Positions 38,954 through 47,763 of a DNA stretch of 64,000 bases are shown piece after piece. Both the position numbers and the translations under genes were made by a program. The notes below the pieces were generated by a model. The model was given only the letters and a program-made list of their open reading frames with translations, was not told where the DNA came from and ran no database searches. Within the stretch, counting starts at the first letter, position 1, and the number at the start of each line of letters is the position of its first letter. Where the stretch lies: contig NZ_QDGZ01000001.1 in NCBI RefSeq assembly GCF_003076135.1, forward strand, positions 806,001-870,000, written 5' to 3'. Source of the stretch: Nocardioides gansuensis. GTDB lineage: Bacteria; Actinomycetota; Actinomycetes; Propionibacteriales; Nocardioidaceae.

Positions 38954-39706
38954 CTAGTCGACGAGGCCGAAGAGGACGGACAGGGGGACCAGGGCGAAGC
39001 CGCCGGCGATGAGCACGGCGATCACGACGCCGAGCCGCTTGGCGCGGGCCCGGGCCCGGGCGTTCCCGGTCAGGCCCAGGGTCTGCAGGGCGCTCCAGGT
39101 GCCGTGGTGCAGGTGGAGGCCGAGCGCGACCAGCGCGAGCAGGTAGATGACCGTCATCCACCACAGGGAGAAGGAGTCGACCATCAGGTTGTAGGGGTCG
39201 TTGGTCGGGCCCCCCGCCGGGTTGACCTTGCCGATCGTGAAGTGGATCAGGTGCCACACGACGAAGATGAACAGCGCGACGCCGCCCCAGCGCATGGTGC
39301 GCGAGGACAGCGTGGAGGCGATGTTCTTCTTCACGGCGTACTTCTGGGTCCGTGCCTTCGACGCCCGGGCGGCGAGCGCGACGAACGAGGCCACGTGCGC
39401 GACCAGCGCGACGATCAGCACCAGCCGGATGATCCACAGCAGGCCCGTGTAGGGGAGCATCGGCTCGCCGAACGTGCGCAGGTGGTGGGCGTACTCGTTG
39501 AAGGCGTCATGGCCGGCGAAGACCTTGAGGTTGCCGTACATGTGGAGCAGCAGGTAGCCGATGAACACCAGGCCGCTGACTGCCATGAGGAGCTTCAGAG
39601 CGATGGTCGAGCGCGCAGCGCGCGCTCCCTTGACCAGAGTCGGGGTTGCCACGGAGGTCACCGTACCGCCAGCAGAGGCCCGGTTGGGGCCGGGGGAGTG
39701 TGACAT
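38954..39706 (-). CDS. sdhC: Succinate dehydrogenase cytochrome b subunit (sdhCAB type)
   Basis: A five-helix diheme cytochrome b558-type anchor (250 residues from ATG 39706). Helix 1 is [20 protein letters not shown]. Heme-ligand candidates are H in [31 protein letters not shown] and LHLHHGTW. Such two-heme anchors reduce menaquinone and can use membrane potential. The start is uncertain: GTG 39661 would give 235 residues and an N-terminus closer to relatives, and neither has a clear ribosome binding site. It is the first gene of sdhCAB and divergent in function from, but adjacent to, a redox two-component operon. Confidence 0.88.
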   Translation of the reverse strand: MSHSPGPNRASAGGTVTSVATPTLVKGARAARSTIALKLLMAVSGLVFIGYLLLHMYGNLKVFAGHDAFNEYAHHLRTFGEPMLPYTGLLWIIRLVLIVALVAHVASFVALAARASKARTQKYAVKKNIASTLSSRTMRWGGVALFIFVVWHLIHFTIGKVNPAGGPTNDPYNLMVDSFSLWWMTVIYLLALVALGLHLHHGTWSALQTLGLTGNARARARAKRLGVVIAVLIAGGFALVPLSVLFGLVD

Positions 39707-39756
39707 ATCCCCGGTTACCCGAGCGTTTGTGCGGCGGCTGAGGAGCCGCCAGGGCC

Positions 39757-41133
39757 TCACCTCGGGAGGCGGACGAGCAGCACCGTCTCGGCGTCGCTAC
39801 GCTGGATCTCGATGGCGCCGCCGTGCCGGTCGACCACGATGCGGCGGGCGATGTCGAGGCCGAGCCCGGTGCCCTGGCCGACGTCCTTCGTCGTGTAGAA
39901 GGCGTCGAAGGCCCGCGCAGCTACTTCGGGGGACATCCCCGGGCCGGAGTCGCCGATCTCGACCACCACATGGGTCTCCCCGGCCCGCGTCGTCAGCCGC
40001 AGCCGGCCCGATCCCCCCATCGCGTCGATGGCGTTGTCGATGAGGTTCGTCCAGACCTGGTTGAGCTCGCCGGGGTAGGCCTCGATCGGAGGCAGGTCGC
40101 GGTCGTAGTCGCGCACCACCTCGATGCCGTCGTGGAGCTTGTGCCCCAGGATCACCAGCGTGCTCTCGAGACCCTCGGCGACGTCGGTCCGCTGGCGCGA
40201 AGCCCGGTCCATCTGGGTGTACGAGCGGACGGCGGACACCAGTGCGGAGACCCGGTCGGTCGCCTCCCGGACCTCGGCCAGGAGGTGCGCGGTGGCGGCC
40301 GTGCTGGCCACCCAGGCGAGACCGTCGCCCAGCGCCGGCCCGGGCAGCTGCGCCGCGGCCTCCTCGCACCAGGCGAGGTCGACGCCGGCCGCGGCGAGCG
40401 GCGGGGCGAGGCCCCACGGGTCCTCGACGCCATGCTGCTGCAGCCACTCCGCCAGCGCGTCCTCGCGGTCGGCCACCGCGAGCGGGTCATGGGGCCCTTC
40501 GGCCGGTCGTGCCTGCGACCTGAGCGCGTCCAGGCGCAGGAACTGCTCGGCGGAGATCTCGGCTCGGGCGAGCCGGGCCAGCGAGGAGAGCACGCTCGAG
40601 GTGGTCTGCTCGAGCGCGTCCACGGACCGCCGGGCGGCCGCCGCCGGGTTGTTCAGCTCGTGCGCCAGCCCGGCGGCCAGGGTGCCGAGGGTGACGAGCG
40701 CGTCGCGCTGCCGCGCGGTCGACTCGATGCTCCGGGCAGTGCCGTAGAGCCCGCGGATGAGGTGGACCGCGAGCGGGAACCAGTCCTGCACTCGATCGTG
40801 CAGCAACTCCGCAGGGACCCGCAGCAGCCTGCCGGGCCTGGCGCCTCGCCCGGTCGCCAGGTAGGTGCCGTGCTCGTCCCAGGCACGGAAGCCTCCCGCC
40901 CACCGGCCGGGGACGTCCATCCGGCCGACGACGACGTCCTCCCTCCCGGAGTGCCGGAGCAGATCGAGGGAGCCGTCGAGGAGCACCCACCAATGGTCGG
41001 CCGGCTCTCCCTCCCTGAAGTGGTCCCGCCCGGGGAGGATCGCCACCTCGTCCGCGCCCCCGGCCAGCTCGGAGAGCTGGGCGTCGGTCAGCCCGTCGAA
41101 GAGCGCCACCCGGCGCAGGTCCCCCAGCTCCAT
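39757..41133 (-). CDS. Sensor histidine kinase with cyclic-nucleotide-binding-like domain
   Basis: A 458-residue soluble kinase. Residues ~1-125 resemble a cNMP-binding (cupin-like) domain: LFDGLTDAQLSELAGGADE, HFREGEPADHWWVLLDGSLDL. The kinase core has phospho-acceptor H158 (TLAAGLAHELNNPAAAA), N-box NLIDNAIDAM, DSGPGM and GTGLGLDIA. No membrane segment is present. It is 13 nt downstream of the receiver/flavoprotein fusion gene, and the two probably form a two-component pair. The cNMP-like domain may bind a nucleotide or act as a redox or protein interaction module; key ligand residues were not confirmed. Confidence 0.88.
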   Translation of the reverse strand: MELGDLRRVALFDGLTDAQLSELAGGADEVAILPGRDHFREGEPADHWWVLLDGSLDLLRHSGREDVVVGRMDVPGRWAGGFRAWDEHGTYLATGRGARPGRLLRVPAELLHDRVQDWFPLAVHLIRGLYGTARSIESTARQRDALVTLGTLAAGLAHELNNPAAAARRSVDALEQTTSSVLSSLARLARAEISAEQFLRLDALRSQARPAEGPHDPLAVADREDALAEWLQQHGVEDPWGLAPPLAAAGVDLAWCEEAAAQLPGPALGDGLAWVASTAATAHLLAEVREATDRVSALVSAVRSYTQMDRASRQRTDVAEGLESTLVILGHKLHDGIEVVRDYDRDLPPIEAYPGELNQVWTNLIDNAIDAMGGSGRLRLTTRAGETHVVVEIGDSGPGMSPEVAARAFDAFYTTKDVGQGTGLGLDIARRIVVDRHGGAIEIQRSDAETVLLVRLPR

Positions 41134-41146
41134 CAGGTCGTCCTCC

Positions 41147-42802
41147 TCAGGTCGTCGCCAGGTAGCGGTGGACGAGGAAGACCGCCATGGCGCCCTCGCC
41201 CACGGCGGAGGCGACCCGCTTCATCGAGTCCAGGCGGACGTCGCCTGCGGCGAAGACCCCGGGCACGCTGGTCTCCAGGGCGTACGGCGGTCGCTGGAGC
41301 GGCCACACGCCCCCCGGCAGGTGTTGCACCTCGAGGCCGGTCACCACGAACCCCTGCCGGTCCCGCGCCACTGCCGGTCCCAGCCAGTCGGTGCGGGGGG
41401 CGGCTCCGATGAAGACGAAGAGCCACGCGGCGGGCACGTCCTCGATGTGTCCGGTGTCCCGGTGCAGCAGGCAGAGAGACTCCAGGTGGCCGTCGCCGCG
41501 GGCGGCCGCGACGGTCGTGCCGTAGCGCACCTCGATGTTGGGCGCTGCGGTGATCCGCTCGATGAGGTAGCTCGACATGGTCGCGGTCAGGCTGTCGGCC
41601 CGGACGACCATCACAACCCGCCTGGCGTGGCGCGCCAGGTTGAGCACGGCCTGCCCGGCCGAGTTGGCCGCACCGACCACGTAGACGTCGTCACCGGCGA
41701 CCTGGACGGCCTCGCTGGCCGTGACGCCGTAGTAGACGCCGCGTCCCGTGAGCTGGTCGACCCCTTCGGCGTCCAGACGGCGATAGGCGACCCCCGAGGC
41801 CACGACCACCGCCCGGGCCTCGATCTCCGCCTCACCCTCGAGCAGTACGGCGCGGACCGGGCCGCGGCTCTCGAAGCCCACGGCCTCCCGGGCCAGCACC
41901 ATCTCGGCACCGAACCGGGACACCTGGGCGATCGCCCTCTGAGCCAGGTCTGAGCCGCTGAGCCCTCTCGGGAAGCCGAGGTAGTTCTCGATCGCCGCGC
42001 TCTGGCCGGCCTGGCCACCGGGCGCCTCGCGCTCGACGACCACGGTGCGCAGCCCCTCCGAGGCGGCGTACACCGCGGCGGCGAGTCCCGCCGGCCCGCC
42101 GCCCACGATGCAGACGTCGTAGAGCGGCTGCTCGGGCCGGGTCCGCAGCCCGAGGGTCTGGGCCAGGTCGAGGGTGGACGGGGATCGGAGCGGGTCGCGG
42201 TCCGGGACGAGCACGAGCGGCAGGTCGTGCGGCTCGGCGGACGCGAGCTCCGCCAGCTGCCGGCCGGCGTCGTCGAGCTCCACGTCGTACCAGCGGTACG
42301 GCACGTGGTTGCGGGCCAGGAACGTCTTGACCTCGTAGCTGCGGTCCGACCACCTGTGCCCGACGACCCGCACGTCGGACGTGTGGTCGGGGTTCTCGGC
42401 GTGCCAGTCGCCCAGCAGGTCGTCCACCACGGGGTAGAGCCGATCGGCCGGCGGGTCCCAGGGCTTGAGCAGGTAGTAGTCGAGGCCGATGTCGTTGATC
42501 GCCCTGATGGCCACCTCGGTGTCCGCGTAGGCGGTGAGCAGCAGGAACTTCGCGCTCGGCGCGCGTTCCCGGGCCCGCTCGAGGAGCTCGATCCCGGTCA
42601 TCCCGGGCATCCGCTGGTCGGTGACGATCAGCGCGACGGGCCGGTCCTCCAGGGCCAGCCTCGCGAGCACGTCGAGAGCCGCAGCCCCGGACGTGGTCCG
42701 CACGATGCGGTGGTCGTCGCCGTACCGCGCGCGCAGGTCACGGGTGATCGCCTCCGACACGAGCGGATCGTCGTCGACCGTGAGAATTGTGGGTCTGCCC
42801 AC
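41147..42802 (-). CDS. Response-regulator / glutaredoxin-like / thioredoxin-reductase-like fusion flavoprotein
   Basis: A 551-residue fusion. Receiver domain 1-130 has DDD at 10-12 and D62 (IVTDQRMPG). Residues ~143-215 look like a glutaredoxin/thioredoxin fold but with WSDRSY in place of CxxC. From ~228 a thioredoxin-reductase-like flavoprotein begins: CIVGGGPAGLAAAVYA, GGQAGQSAAIENYLGFP, VVGAANSAGQA and GVFAAGDVR. The redox-active CATC of thioredoxin reductase is replaced by GVTA (359-362). It should bind FAD and NAD(P)H but cannot do dithiol exchange, so it may read the NAD(P)H state. GTG 42802 has GGAGG 7 nt upstream. Confidence 0.9.
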   Translation of the reverse strand: MGRPTILTVDDDPLVSEAITRDLRARYGDDHRIVRTTSGAAALDVLARLALEDRPVALIVTDQRMPGMTGIELLERARERAPSAKFLLLTAYADTEVAIRAINDIGLDYYLLKPWDPPADRLYPVVDDLLGDWHAENPDHTSDVRVVGHRWSDRSYEVKTFLARNHVPYRWYDVELDDAGRQLAELASAEPHDLPLVLVPDRDPLRSPSTLDLAQTLGLRTRPEQPLYDVCIVGGGPAGLAAAVYAASEGLRTVVVEREAPGGQAGQSAAIENYLGFPRGLSGSDLAQRAIAQVSRFGAEMVLAREAVGFESRGPVRAVLLEGEAEIEARAVVVASGVAYRRLDAEGVDQLTGRGVYYGVTASEAVQVAGDDVYVVGAANSAGQAVLNLARHARRVVMVVRADSLTATMSSYLIERITAAPNIEVRYGTTVAAARGDGHLESLCLLHRDTGHIEDVPAAWLFVFIGAAPRTDWLGPAVARDRQGFVVTGLEVQHLPGGVWPLQRPPYALETSVPGVFAAGDVRLDSMKRVASAVGEGAMAVFLVHRYLATT

Positions 42803-42833
42803 CGTGCGGCCTCCCTCGCTCCCCCCACCGCCG

Positions 42834-42839
42834 AGGATA
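42834..42839 (-). promoter_or_regulatory. Candidate -10 of the receiver-flavoprotein/kinase operon
   Basis: TATCCT on the minus strand, 31 nt upstream of GTG 42802, which has its own ribosome binding site. The 42803-42958 interval also serves the divergent Sdh1 operon. Confidence 0.45.
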
Positions 42840-42958
42840 GATCCGAACTCCCCGGCACGCGGTGGAATGGACGCCAACTTGCCGAACCATCGGCGCGCCC
42901 CTTTCACATCCGTCCAGGTGACGCAAGACTCATGGCCCCCGAGCATCGGAGGTTGCGG

Positions 42959-43756
42959 ATGGCGTCGACGGATGCAGGCGTGCGCGGGCCCACCCGGGCA
43001 GAGATCGAGGAGCGCACGCTGCGCACCGACCGATGGTGGCTGAGCCCGCTCACGACGTTCGTGGTGTTCAGCGCGTTCGTCGTCTATGCGACCTGGCGGG
43101 CGTTCACCGGCGACGACTACTACGCCTCGCCGTACCTCTCGCCGTTCTACTCGCCGTGCCTGACCGACTCGTGCGTCGAGGGGTCGAGCGACTTCGGCAC
43201 CCCGTTCAGCTGGTGGAGCCTGTCGCCGGCCCTGCTCATCCTGATCTTCCCGCTGGGCTTCCGGATGACCTGCTACTACTACCGGAAGGCCTACTACCGG
43301 GCCTTCTGGCTCTCGCCCCCGGCCTGCGCGGTCGCCGAGCCGCACGGCTCCTACTCCGGCGAGACCCGCTTCCCGCTGATCCTGCAGAACATCCACCGGT
43401 GGTTCTGGTACGCCGCGGTGGCGGTCGCCGTGATCCTGACCATCGACGTCGTGCTGGCCTTCCGCAACGCCGAGCACGAGTGGGGCCACATGGGCCTCGG
43501 CACCCTGCTGATGCTCGTCAACGTCGTGCTCATCTGGCTCTACACGCTCTCGTGCCACTCCTGCCGGCACATCGTCGGCGGGCGGCTGCGGCACTTCTCC
43601 AAGCACCCGGTGCGCTACCGGCTGTGGACCTGGGTGTCCCGGCTCAACGCCGACCACGCGAAGTACGCCTGGTACTCCCTCTTCTCGGTGGCGCTCGTCG
43701 ACCTCTACATCTACCTGCTCGCCACCGGCACGATCGAGGACGTGAGGTTCTTCTGA
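42959..43756 (+). CDS. Succinate dehydrogenase membrane subunit (Sdh1 type)
   Basis: A 265-residue polytopic protein with about five helices. Features include LRTDRWWLSPLTTFVVFSAF, RMTCYYYRKAYYRAFW, QNIHRWFWYAAVAVAV, YTLSCHSCRHIVGG and a C-terminal VALVDLYIYLLATGTIEDVRFF. It matches the membrane protein encoded with the mycobacterial Sdh1 complex (Rv0249c-like), an atypical anchor without close similarity to the classic SdhC/SdhD. Start ATG 42959 has GGAGG 6 nt upstream. It overlaps the flavoprotein gene by TGATG, so the three subunits are co-translated. Confidence 0.87.
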   Translation: MASTDAGVRGPTRAEIEERTLRTDRWWLSPLTTFVVFSAFVVYATWRAFTGDDYYASPYLSPFYSPCLTDSCVEGSSDFGTPFSWWSLSPALLILIFPLGFRMTCYYYRKAYYRAFWLSPPACAVAEPHGSYSGETRFPLILQNIHRWFWYAAVAVAVILTIDVVLAFRNAEHEWGHMGLGTLLMLVNVVLIWLYTLSCHSCRHIVGGRLRHFSKHPVRYRLWTWVSRLNADHAKYAWYSLFSVALVDLYIYLLATGTIEDVRFF

Positions 43757-45654
43757 TGGCCCCGACAGGCTCGACCACCAGCCGCCACCCGATGACCGGC
43801 AACGAGATGCGGGGCGACTCGGCGGCCGGCATGGAGCGGCACGCCTACGACGTGGTCGTGGTCGGGGCTGGCGGTGCGGGGCTCCGTGCCGCGATCGCCG
43901 CCCACGACGCCGGCGCCCGGACGGCGGTGGTCTGCAAGTCGCTGCTCGGCAAGGCGCACACGGTGATGGCCGAGGGCGGCATCGCCGCCGCCATGGGCAA
44001 CCGGTGGCCGGAGGACAACTGGGAGGTCCACTTCCGCGACACCATGCGCGGCGGGAAGATGCTGAACAACTGGCGGATGGCCCAGCTGCACGCCCAAGAG
44101 GCTCCCGAGCGGGTGATGGAGCTCGAGGACTGGGGCGCCCTCTTCGACCGCACCGAGGACGGGCTGATCAGCCAGCGCGACTTCGGCGGCCACAAGTACG
44201 CCCGCCTCGCCCACGTCGGGGACCGCACCGGCCTGGAGATGATCCGCACCCTCCAGCAACGCGTCGTACAGCTGGGCATCGACGTGTTCATGGAGTGCAC
44301 GGTCACGGACCTGCTGCTCGCCGGTGATCGAGCGGACCTCGCCGGTGATCGAGCGGAGTCGAGATCCATCGCCGGGGCCTTCGGCTACTGGCGGGAGACC
44401 GGTCGTTTCATCCTCTTCGAGGCGCCCAGCGTCATCCTGGCGACCGGGGGGATCGGCAAGTCCTTCAAGGTCACCTCGAACTCCTGGGAGTACACCGGCG
44501 ACGGCCACGCGCTCGCCCTGCGGGCCGGCGCGAGCCTCATCAACATGGAGTTCGTGCAGTTCCACCCCACCGGCATGGTCTGGCCGCCCTCGGTCAAGGG
44601 CCTACTGGTCACCGAGTCGGTCCGCGGCGACGGCGGCATCCTGAAGAACTCCGAGGGCCGTCGCTTCATGTTCGACTACATCCCCGACTTCTTCCGTGCC
44701 GAGACGGCCGACACCGAGGAGGAGGCCGACCGGTGGTACGACGACAAGAAGAACAACCGGCGGCCCCCCGAGCTGCTGCCGCGTGACGAGGTCGCCCGCG
44801 CGATCAACTCCGAGATCAAGGCCGGTCGCGGCTCACCGCACGGCGGCATCTACCTCGACATCGCGTCCCGCCGCGACCCCGAGTTCATCCGGAAGCGGCT
44901 GCCGTCGATGTACCACCAGTTCAAGGAGCTGGCCGACGTCGACATCACCGCCGAGCCGATGGAGATCGGGCCCACCTGCCACTACGTGATGGGCGGTGTC
45001 GAGGTGGACCCCGACACCGAGCTGAGCGGGGTGACGGGCCTCTACGCCGTCGGCGAGTGCTCCGGCGGCATGCACGGCTCCAACCGGCTGGGCGGCAACA
45101 GCCTCTCCGACCTGCTGGTCTTCGGCCGTCGGGCAGGCGAGGCGGCAGCGTCGTACGCCGCGGGGCAGGGGTCGCGTCCGGTCGTGGACGAGGCCGACGT
45201 GAAGGCCGCCGAGCGCAGCGCGCTCGCGCCGTTCGACGTGGAGGGCGGGGAGAACCCCTACACGATCCAGCAGGACCTGCAGCAGACGATGAACGACCTG
45301 GTGGGCATCATCCGGACCGCCTCGGAGCTGGAGGAGTCGCTCACCGCGATCGAGGGCTTGAAGAAGCGGGCCCGGTCGATGGTGGTCGAGGGCCACCGGC
45401 AGTACAACCCCGGCTGGCACCTGGCCCTCGACCTGCGCAACATGCTGCTGGTCTCGGAGGCGATCGCCCGTGCGGCGCTCGCCCGCGAGGAGTCGCGGGG
45501 CGGGCACACGCGCGACGACTACCCGAAGCCGGACCCCGACTGGGGCACCAAGAACCTCGTGGTCCGCCTCGACGACACCGGCAGCGGCGTCACCCTCACC
45601 GAGCAGCCCCTGCCCGTGATGCCCGACGAGCTCAAGTCCTACTTCGAGGAGTGA
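43756..45654 (+). CDS. Succinate dehydrogenase flavoprotein (Sdh1 type) with inserted repeat peptide
   Basis: A 632-residue FAD subunit. VVVVGAGGAGLRAAIAAHDAG is the FAD loop; the flavin histidine is in GKAHTVMAEGGIAAAMG. Active-site blocks FVQFHPTGM, GGIYLDIASR, TCHYVMGG and GECSGGMHGSNRLGGNSL are intact. Residues 188-204 ([17 protein letters not shown]) appear to be an insertion: they are coded by a 21-bp tandem plus the GATCGAGCGGAGTCGAGA repeat also seen in mutB and meaB. From memory, relatives go directly from the preceding CTVTDLL to a short turn and IAGAFGYWRE. The insertion lies in a surface-type loop. The FeS subunit gene follows 4 nt later. Confidence 0.93.
   Translation: MAPTGSTTSRHPMTGNEMRGDSAAGMERHAYDVVVVGAGGAGLRAAIAAHDAGARTAVVCKSLLGKAHTVMAEGGIAAAMGNRWPEDNWEVHFRDTMRGGKMLNNWRMAQLHAQEAPERVMELEDWGALFDRTEDGLISQRDFGGHKYARLAHVGDRTGLEMIRTLQQRVVQLGIDVFMECTVTDLLLAGDRADLAGDRAESRSIAGAFGYWRETGRFILFEAPSVILATGGIGKSFKVTSNSWEYTGDGHALALRAGASLINMEFVQFHPTGMVWPPSVKGLLVTESVRGDGGILKNSEGRRFMFDYIPDFFRAETADTEEEADRWYDDKKNNRRPPELLPRDEVARAINSEIKAGRGSPHGGIYLDIASRRDPEFIRKRLPSMYHQFKELADVDITAEPMEIGPTCHYVMGGVEVDPDTELSGVTGLYAVGECSGGMHGSNRLGGNSLSDLLVFGRRAGEAAASYAAGQGSRPVVDEADVKAAERSALAPFDVEGGENPYTIQQDLQQTMNDLVGIIRTASELEESLTAIEGLKKRARSMVVEGHRQYNPGWHLALDLRNMLLVSEAIARAALAREESRGGHTRDDYPKPDPDWGTKNLVVRLDDTGSGVTLTEQPLPVMPDELKSYFEE
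44317..44367 (+). repeat. In-frame repeat element within sdhA1
   Basis: Two 21-bp units, CTCGCCGGTGATCGAGCGGA plus C or G (44317-44337 and 44338-44358), followed by TCGAGATCC. The last 18 bp of the core, GATCGAGCGGAGTCGAGA, encode DRAESR with a rare AGA arginine codon. Confidence 0.85.
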
Positions 45655-45658
45655 CCCC

Positions 45659-46459
45659 ATGGGATACGACCTGAAGATGCGCATCTGGCGGGGCGACCAG
45701 GAGGGCGGCGAGCTCGGCGACTACACCGTCGAGGTCTCCGAGGGCGAGGTGGTCCTCGACGCCATCCACCGCGTGCAGGCCACCCAGGCCGGTGATCTCG
45801 CGGTGCGCTGGAACTGCAAGGCCGGCAAGTGCGGGTCGTGCAGCGCCGAGATCAACGGCCGGCCGCGGCTGCTGTGCATGACCCGGCTCTCGGACTTCGA
45901 CGCCGGCGAGACGATCACGGTCACCCCGATGCGCACCTTTCCGGTGATCCGCGACCTGGTCACCGACGTCTCCTTCAACTACGAGAAGGCGCGGCAGCTG
46001 CCGGGAGCCGAGCTGGGGCCGCGTGACGACGACGGCAAGCGCCGGATGATGCAGATCGACGTCGAGCGCGGCCAGGAGTTCCGCAAGTGCATCGAGTGCT
46101 TCCTCTGCCAGGACACCTGCCACGTCGTCCGAGACCACGACCACAACAAGCCGGCGTTCGCCGGTCCCCGCTTCTTCCTGCGCTACGCCGAGCTGGACAT
46201 GCACCCCCTCGACACGCACGACCGTCGCGTGCTGGCCCAGGGAGCCGCCGGGCTCGGCCTGTGCAACATCACCAAGTGCTGCACCGAGGTCTGCCCCGAG
46301 GGCATCAAGATCACCGACAACGCGATCATCCCCATGAAGGAACGGGTCGTGGACCGCAAGTACGACCCGCTCGTGTGGCTCGGCAACAAGATCGGCCTGC
46401 GGCCCAGGGACTACGAGGGACGCATGGAGGTGGGGGAGGGGCCGGTCAGGAGACCCTGA
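45659..46459 (+). CDS. Succinate dehydrogenase iron-sulfur subunit (Sdh1 type)
   Basis: A 266-residue ferredoxin-like subunit. The [2Fe-2S] site is CKAGKCGSCSAEING...LLC. The C-terminal clusters use CIECFLCQDTCH and CNITKCCTEVCPEGI. It belongs to the Sdh1 (Rv0247c-like) type rather than the sdhCAB type found 10 kb away. It begins 4 nt after the flavoprotein. Its 3' end overlaps that of the convergent glycosyltransferase gene by 14 nt. Confidence 0.94.
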   Translation: MGYDLKMRIWRGDQEGGELGDYTVEVSEGEVVLDAIHRVQATQAGDLAVRWNCKAGKCGSCSAEINGRPRLLCMTRLSDFDAGETITVTPMRTFPVIRDLVTDVSFNYEKARQLPGAELGPRDDDGKRRMMQIDVERGQEFRKCIECFLCQDTCHVVRDHDHNKPAFAGPRFFLRYAELDMHPLDTHDRRVLAQGAAGLGLCNITKCCTEVCPEGIKITDNAIIPMKERVVDRKYDPLVWLGNKIGLRPRDYEGRMEVGEGPVRRP

Positions 46460-47528
46460 CCCGGCCGCCCGCGGACACGCCGAGCAGCGGCGTGTAGTGC
46501 TCCTCCACCAGCTCGGCGCAGGCGTCGGTCCAGGTGCGCTCGGCGGCGAGCTCGCGCCCGCGCGCCCCCATGAGCGCGCGGTGCCGGTCCCCGGCCACCG
46601 ACTCGACGGCGCGGCGCAGGGCGCCCGGCGTCTCCGGGTCGTAGAGAAGCCCGGTCTCCAGGCCGCGGACCACGCGGCGGGCGCCGCCGGACCGCGGGGC
46701 CACGACCGGGATGCCGCTGGCGGCGGCCTCGCGGAGCGCGTGGCAGCAGCTCTCGTCGGTGCCCGGGTGGACGAGCAGGTCGAGGGACGCCAGCGCGGTG
46801 GCGAGGTCGCCGGTCAGCAGCGACCCCATGAACCTCGCCTGCGGTGCGTGCCGCCGCAGCCAGCCGGCCTGCGGCCCGTCCCCGATCACCACGAGCTGGA
46901 TGCCCGGCATCGCAGCGACCTCGGCCAGGCGGCGTACGCCGTGGCGCTTGTGGAGGCTGCCGGCGTAGCCCACGACGACGCGGGCGCCCTCCCGGGACCG
47001 CACCCGCGCCCACTTGTCGTGCAGCCACTGGTCGCGCAGCGAGGGGGAGAACGCCCGGATGTCGACACCGGGCTCCCACACCTGCGCGTCGACGCCGAGG
47101 CGGTGCACCTGGTCGAGCAACCAGTCGGAGGTGACGACGAGCCGATCGGCCCGCGCCGCGACCTTGGTCAGCCACAGGTCGGCGGTCAGCTCGCTCACCG
47201 GCGAGTGCTGGCCGACGAGGGTCGGCACGCCCAGCCTCCGCGCGTGCTTGAGCGCCTTGCGGCCGAGCCGGGAGGGGGAGATGACGTGCACGAGGTCGGG
47301 GGAGAAGGCGTGCAGCGCGGCCCTGACCTGGCGGCCCGGCTTGTCCGTCGGGCGCACGCGAGCGACATGGCTGCGGCGGTACGTCGCGAGGCCGGGCCCC
47401 GGAGCCACGATCAGCACCTCGTGCCCGGCGTCGATGAGGTGGTCCGCCAGGTGCTTGAGCGTGGTCGTGGTCCCGTCCACGGCGGGATAGAACCTCTCGG
47501 TGACCAGCGCGATCCGTCGCGTCTCCAT
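46446..47528 (-). CDS. GT4-family glycosyltransferase (PimB-like)
   Basis: A 360-residue GT-B enzyme. The N-terminal half begins RIALVTERFYPAVDGTTTTL with the glycine-loop region and SPDLVHVISPSRLG. The C-terminal half has VVGYAGSLHKRHGV, IQLVVIGDGPQAGWL and the donor-binding ESCCHALREAAASGIPVVAP. The set resembles mannosyl- or glycosyltransferases acting on phosphatidylinositol lipids or other glycolipids; the acceptor is not proven. ATG 47528 was chosen because the family starts there; the open frame continues upstream without support. Confidence 0.88.
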   Translation of the reverse strand: METRRIALVTERFYPAVDGTTTTLKHLADHLIDAGHEVLIVAPGPGLATYRRSHVARVRPTDKPGRQVRAALHAFSPDLVHVISPSRLGRKALKHARRLGVPTLVGQHSPVSELTADLWLTKVAARADRLVVTSDWLLDQVHRLGVDAQVWEPGVDIRAFSPSLRDQWLHDKWARVRSREGARVVVGYAGSLHKRHGVRRLAEVAAMPGIQLVVIGDGPQAGWLRRHAPQARFMGSLLTGDLATALASLDLLVHPGTDESCCHALREAAASGIPVVAPRSGGARRVVRGLETGLLYDPETPGALRRAVESVAGDRHRALMGARGRELAAERTWTDACAELVEEHYTPLLGVSAGGRVRVS

Positions 47529-47734
47529 GCAACGACGATGCCCTGCCGTTCGCACGAGGTGTCGAAGGACGCGCCAACCCGGTGGGAACGTCAGGTGAAG
47601 GGAGGGCGGGGGCAGCCGTCGGGCGGGTCGCGGGACAGCGTCGGATGCACTCCCCTCCTGCCTCGGGTGCCGTCGCCGGAGAGCGCGTGCGAGCGCGTCC
47701 CGCGGGCGCAGATGATGGGTCCGAAGGAGTTGAT

Positions 47735-47750
47735 TCGAACATATGTTCGA
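47735..47750. promoter_or_regulatory. LexA (SOS) box upstream of the DUF222/HNH gene
   Basis: TCGAACATATGTTCGA, a perfect 16-bp palindrome fitting the actinobacterial SOS box TCGAAC-N4-GTTCGA. It lies between TTGATT (47730-47735, -35) and GAGAAT (47753-47758, -10), 17 nt apart, so LexA would block the promoter. In mycobacteria, members of this nuclease family are known to be LexA-controlled. Confidence 0.9.
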
Positions 47751-47763
47751 GAGAGAATGGCGT

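Noticed and set aside
47743..47763. Upstream start for the HNH gene
   Set aside because: The ATG lies in the LexA operator, upstream of the likely transcript start.
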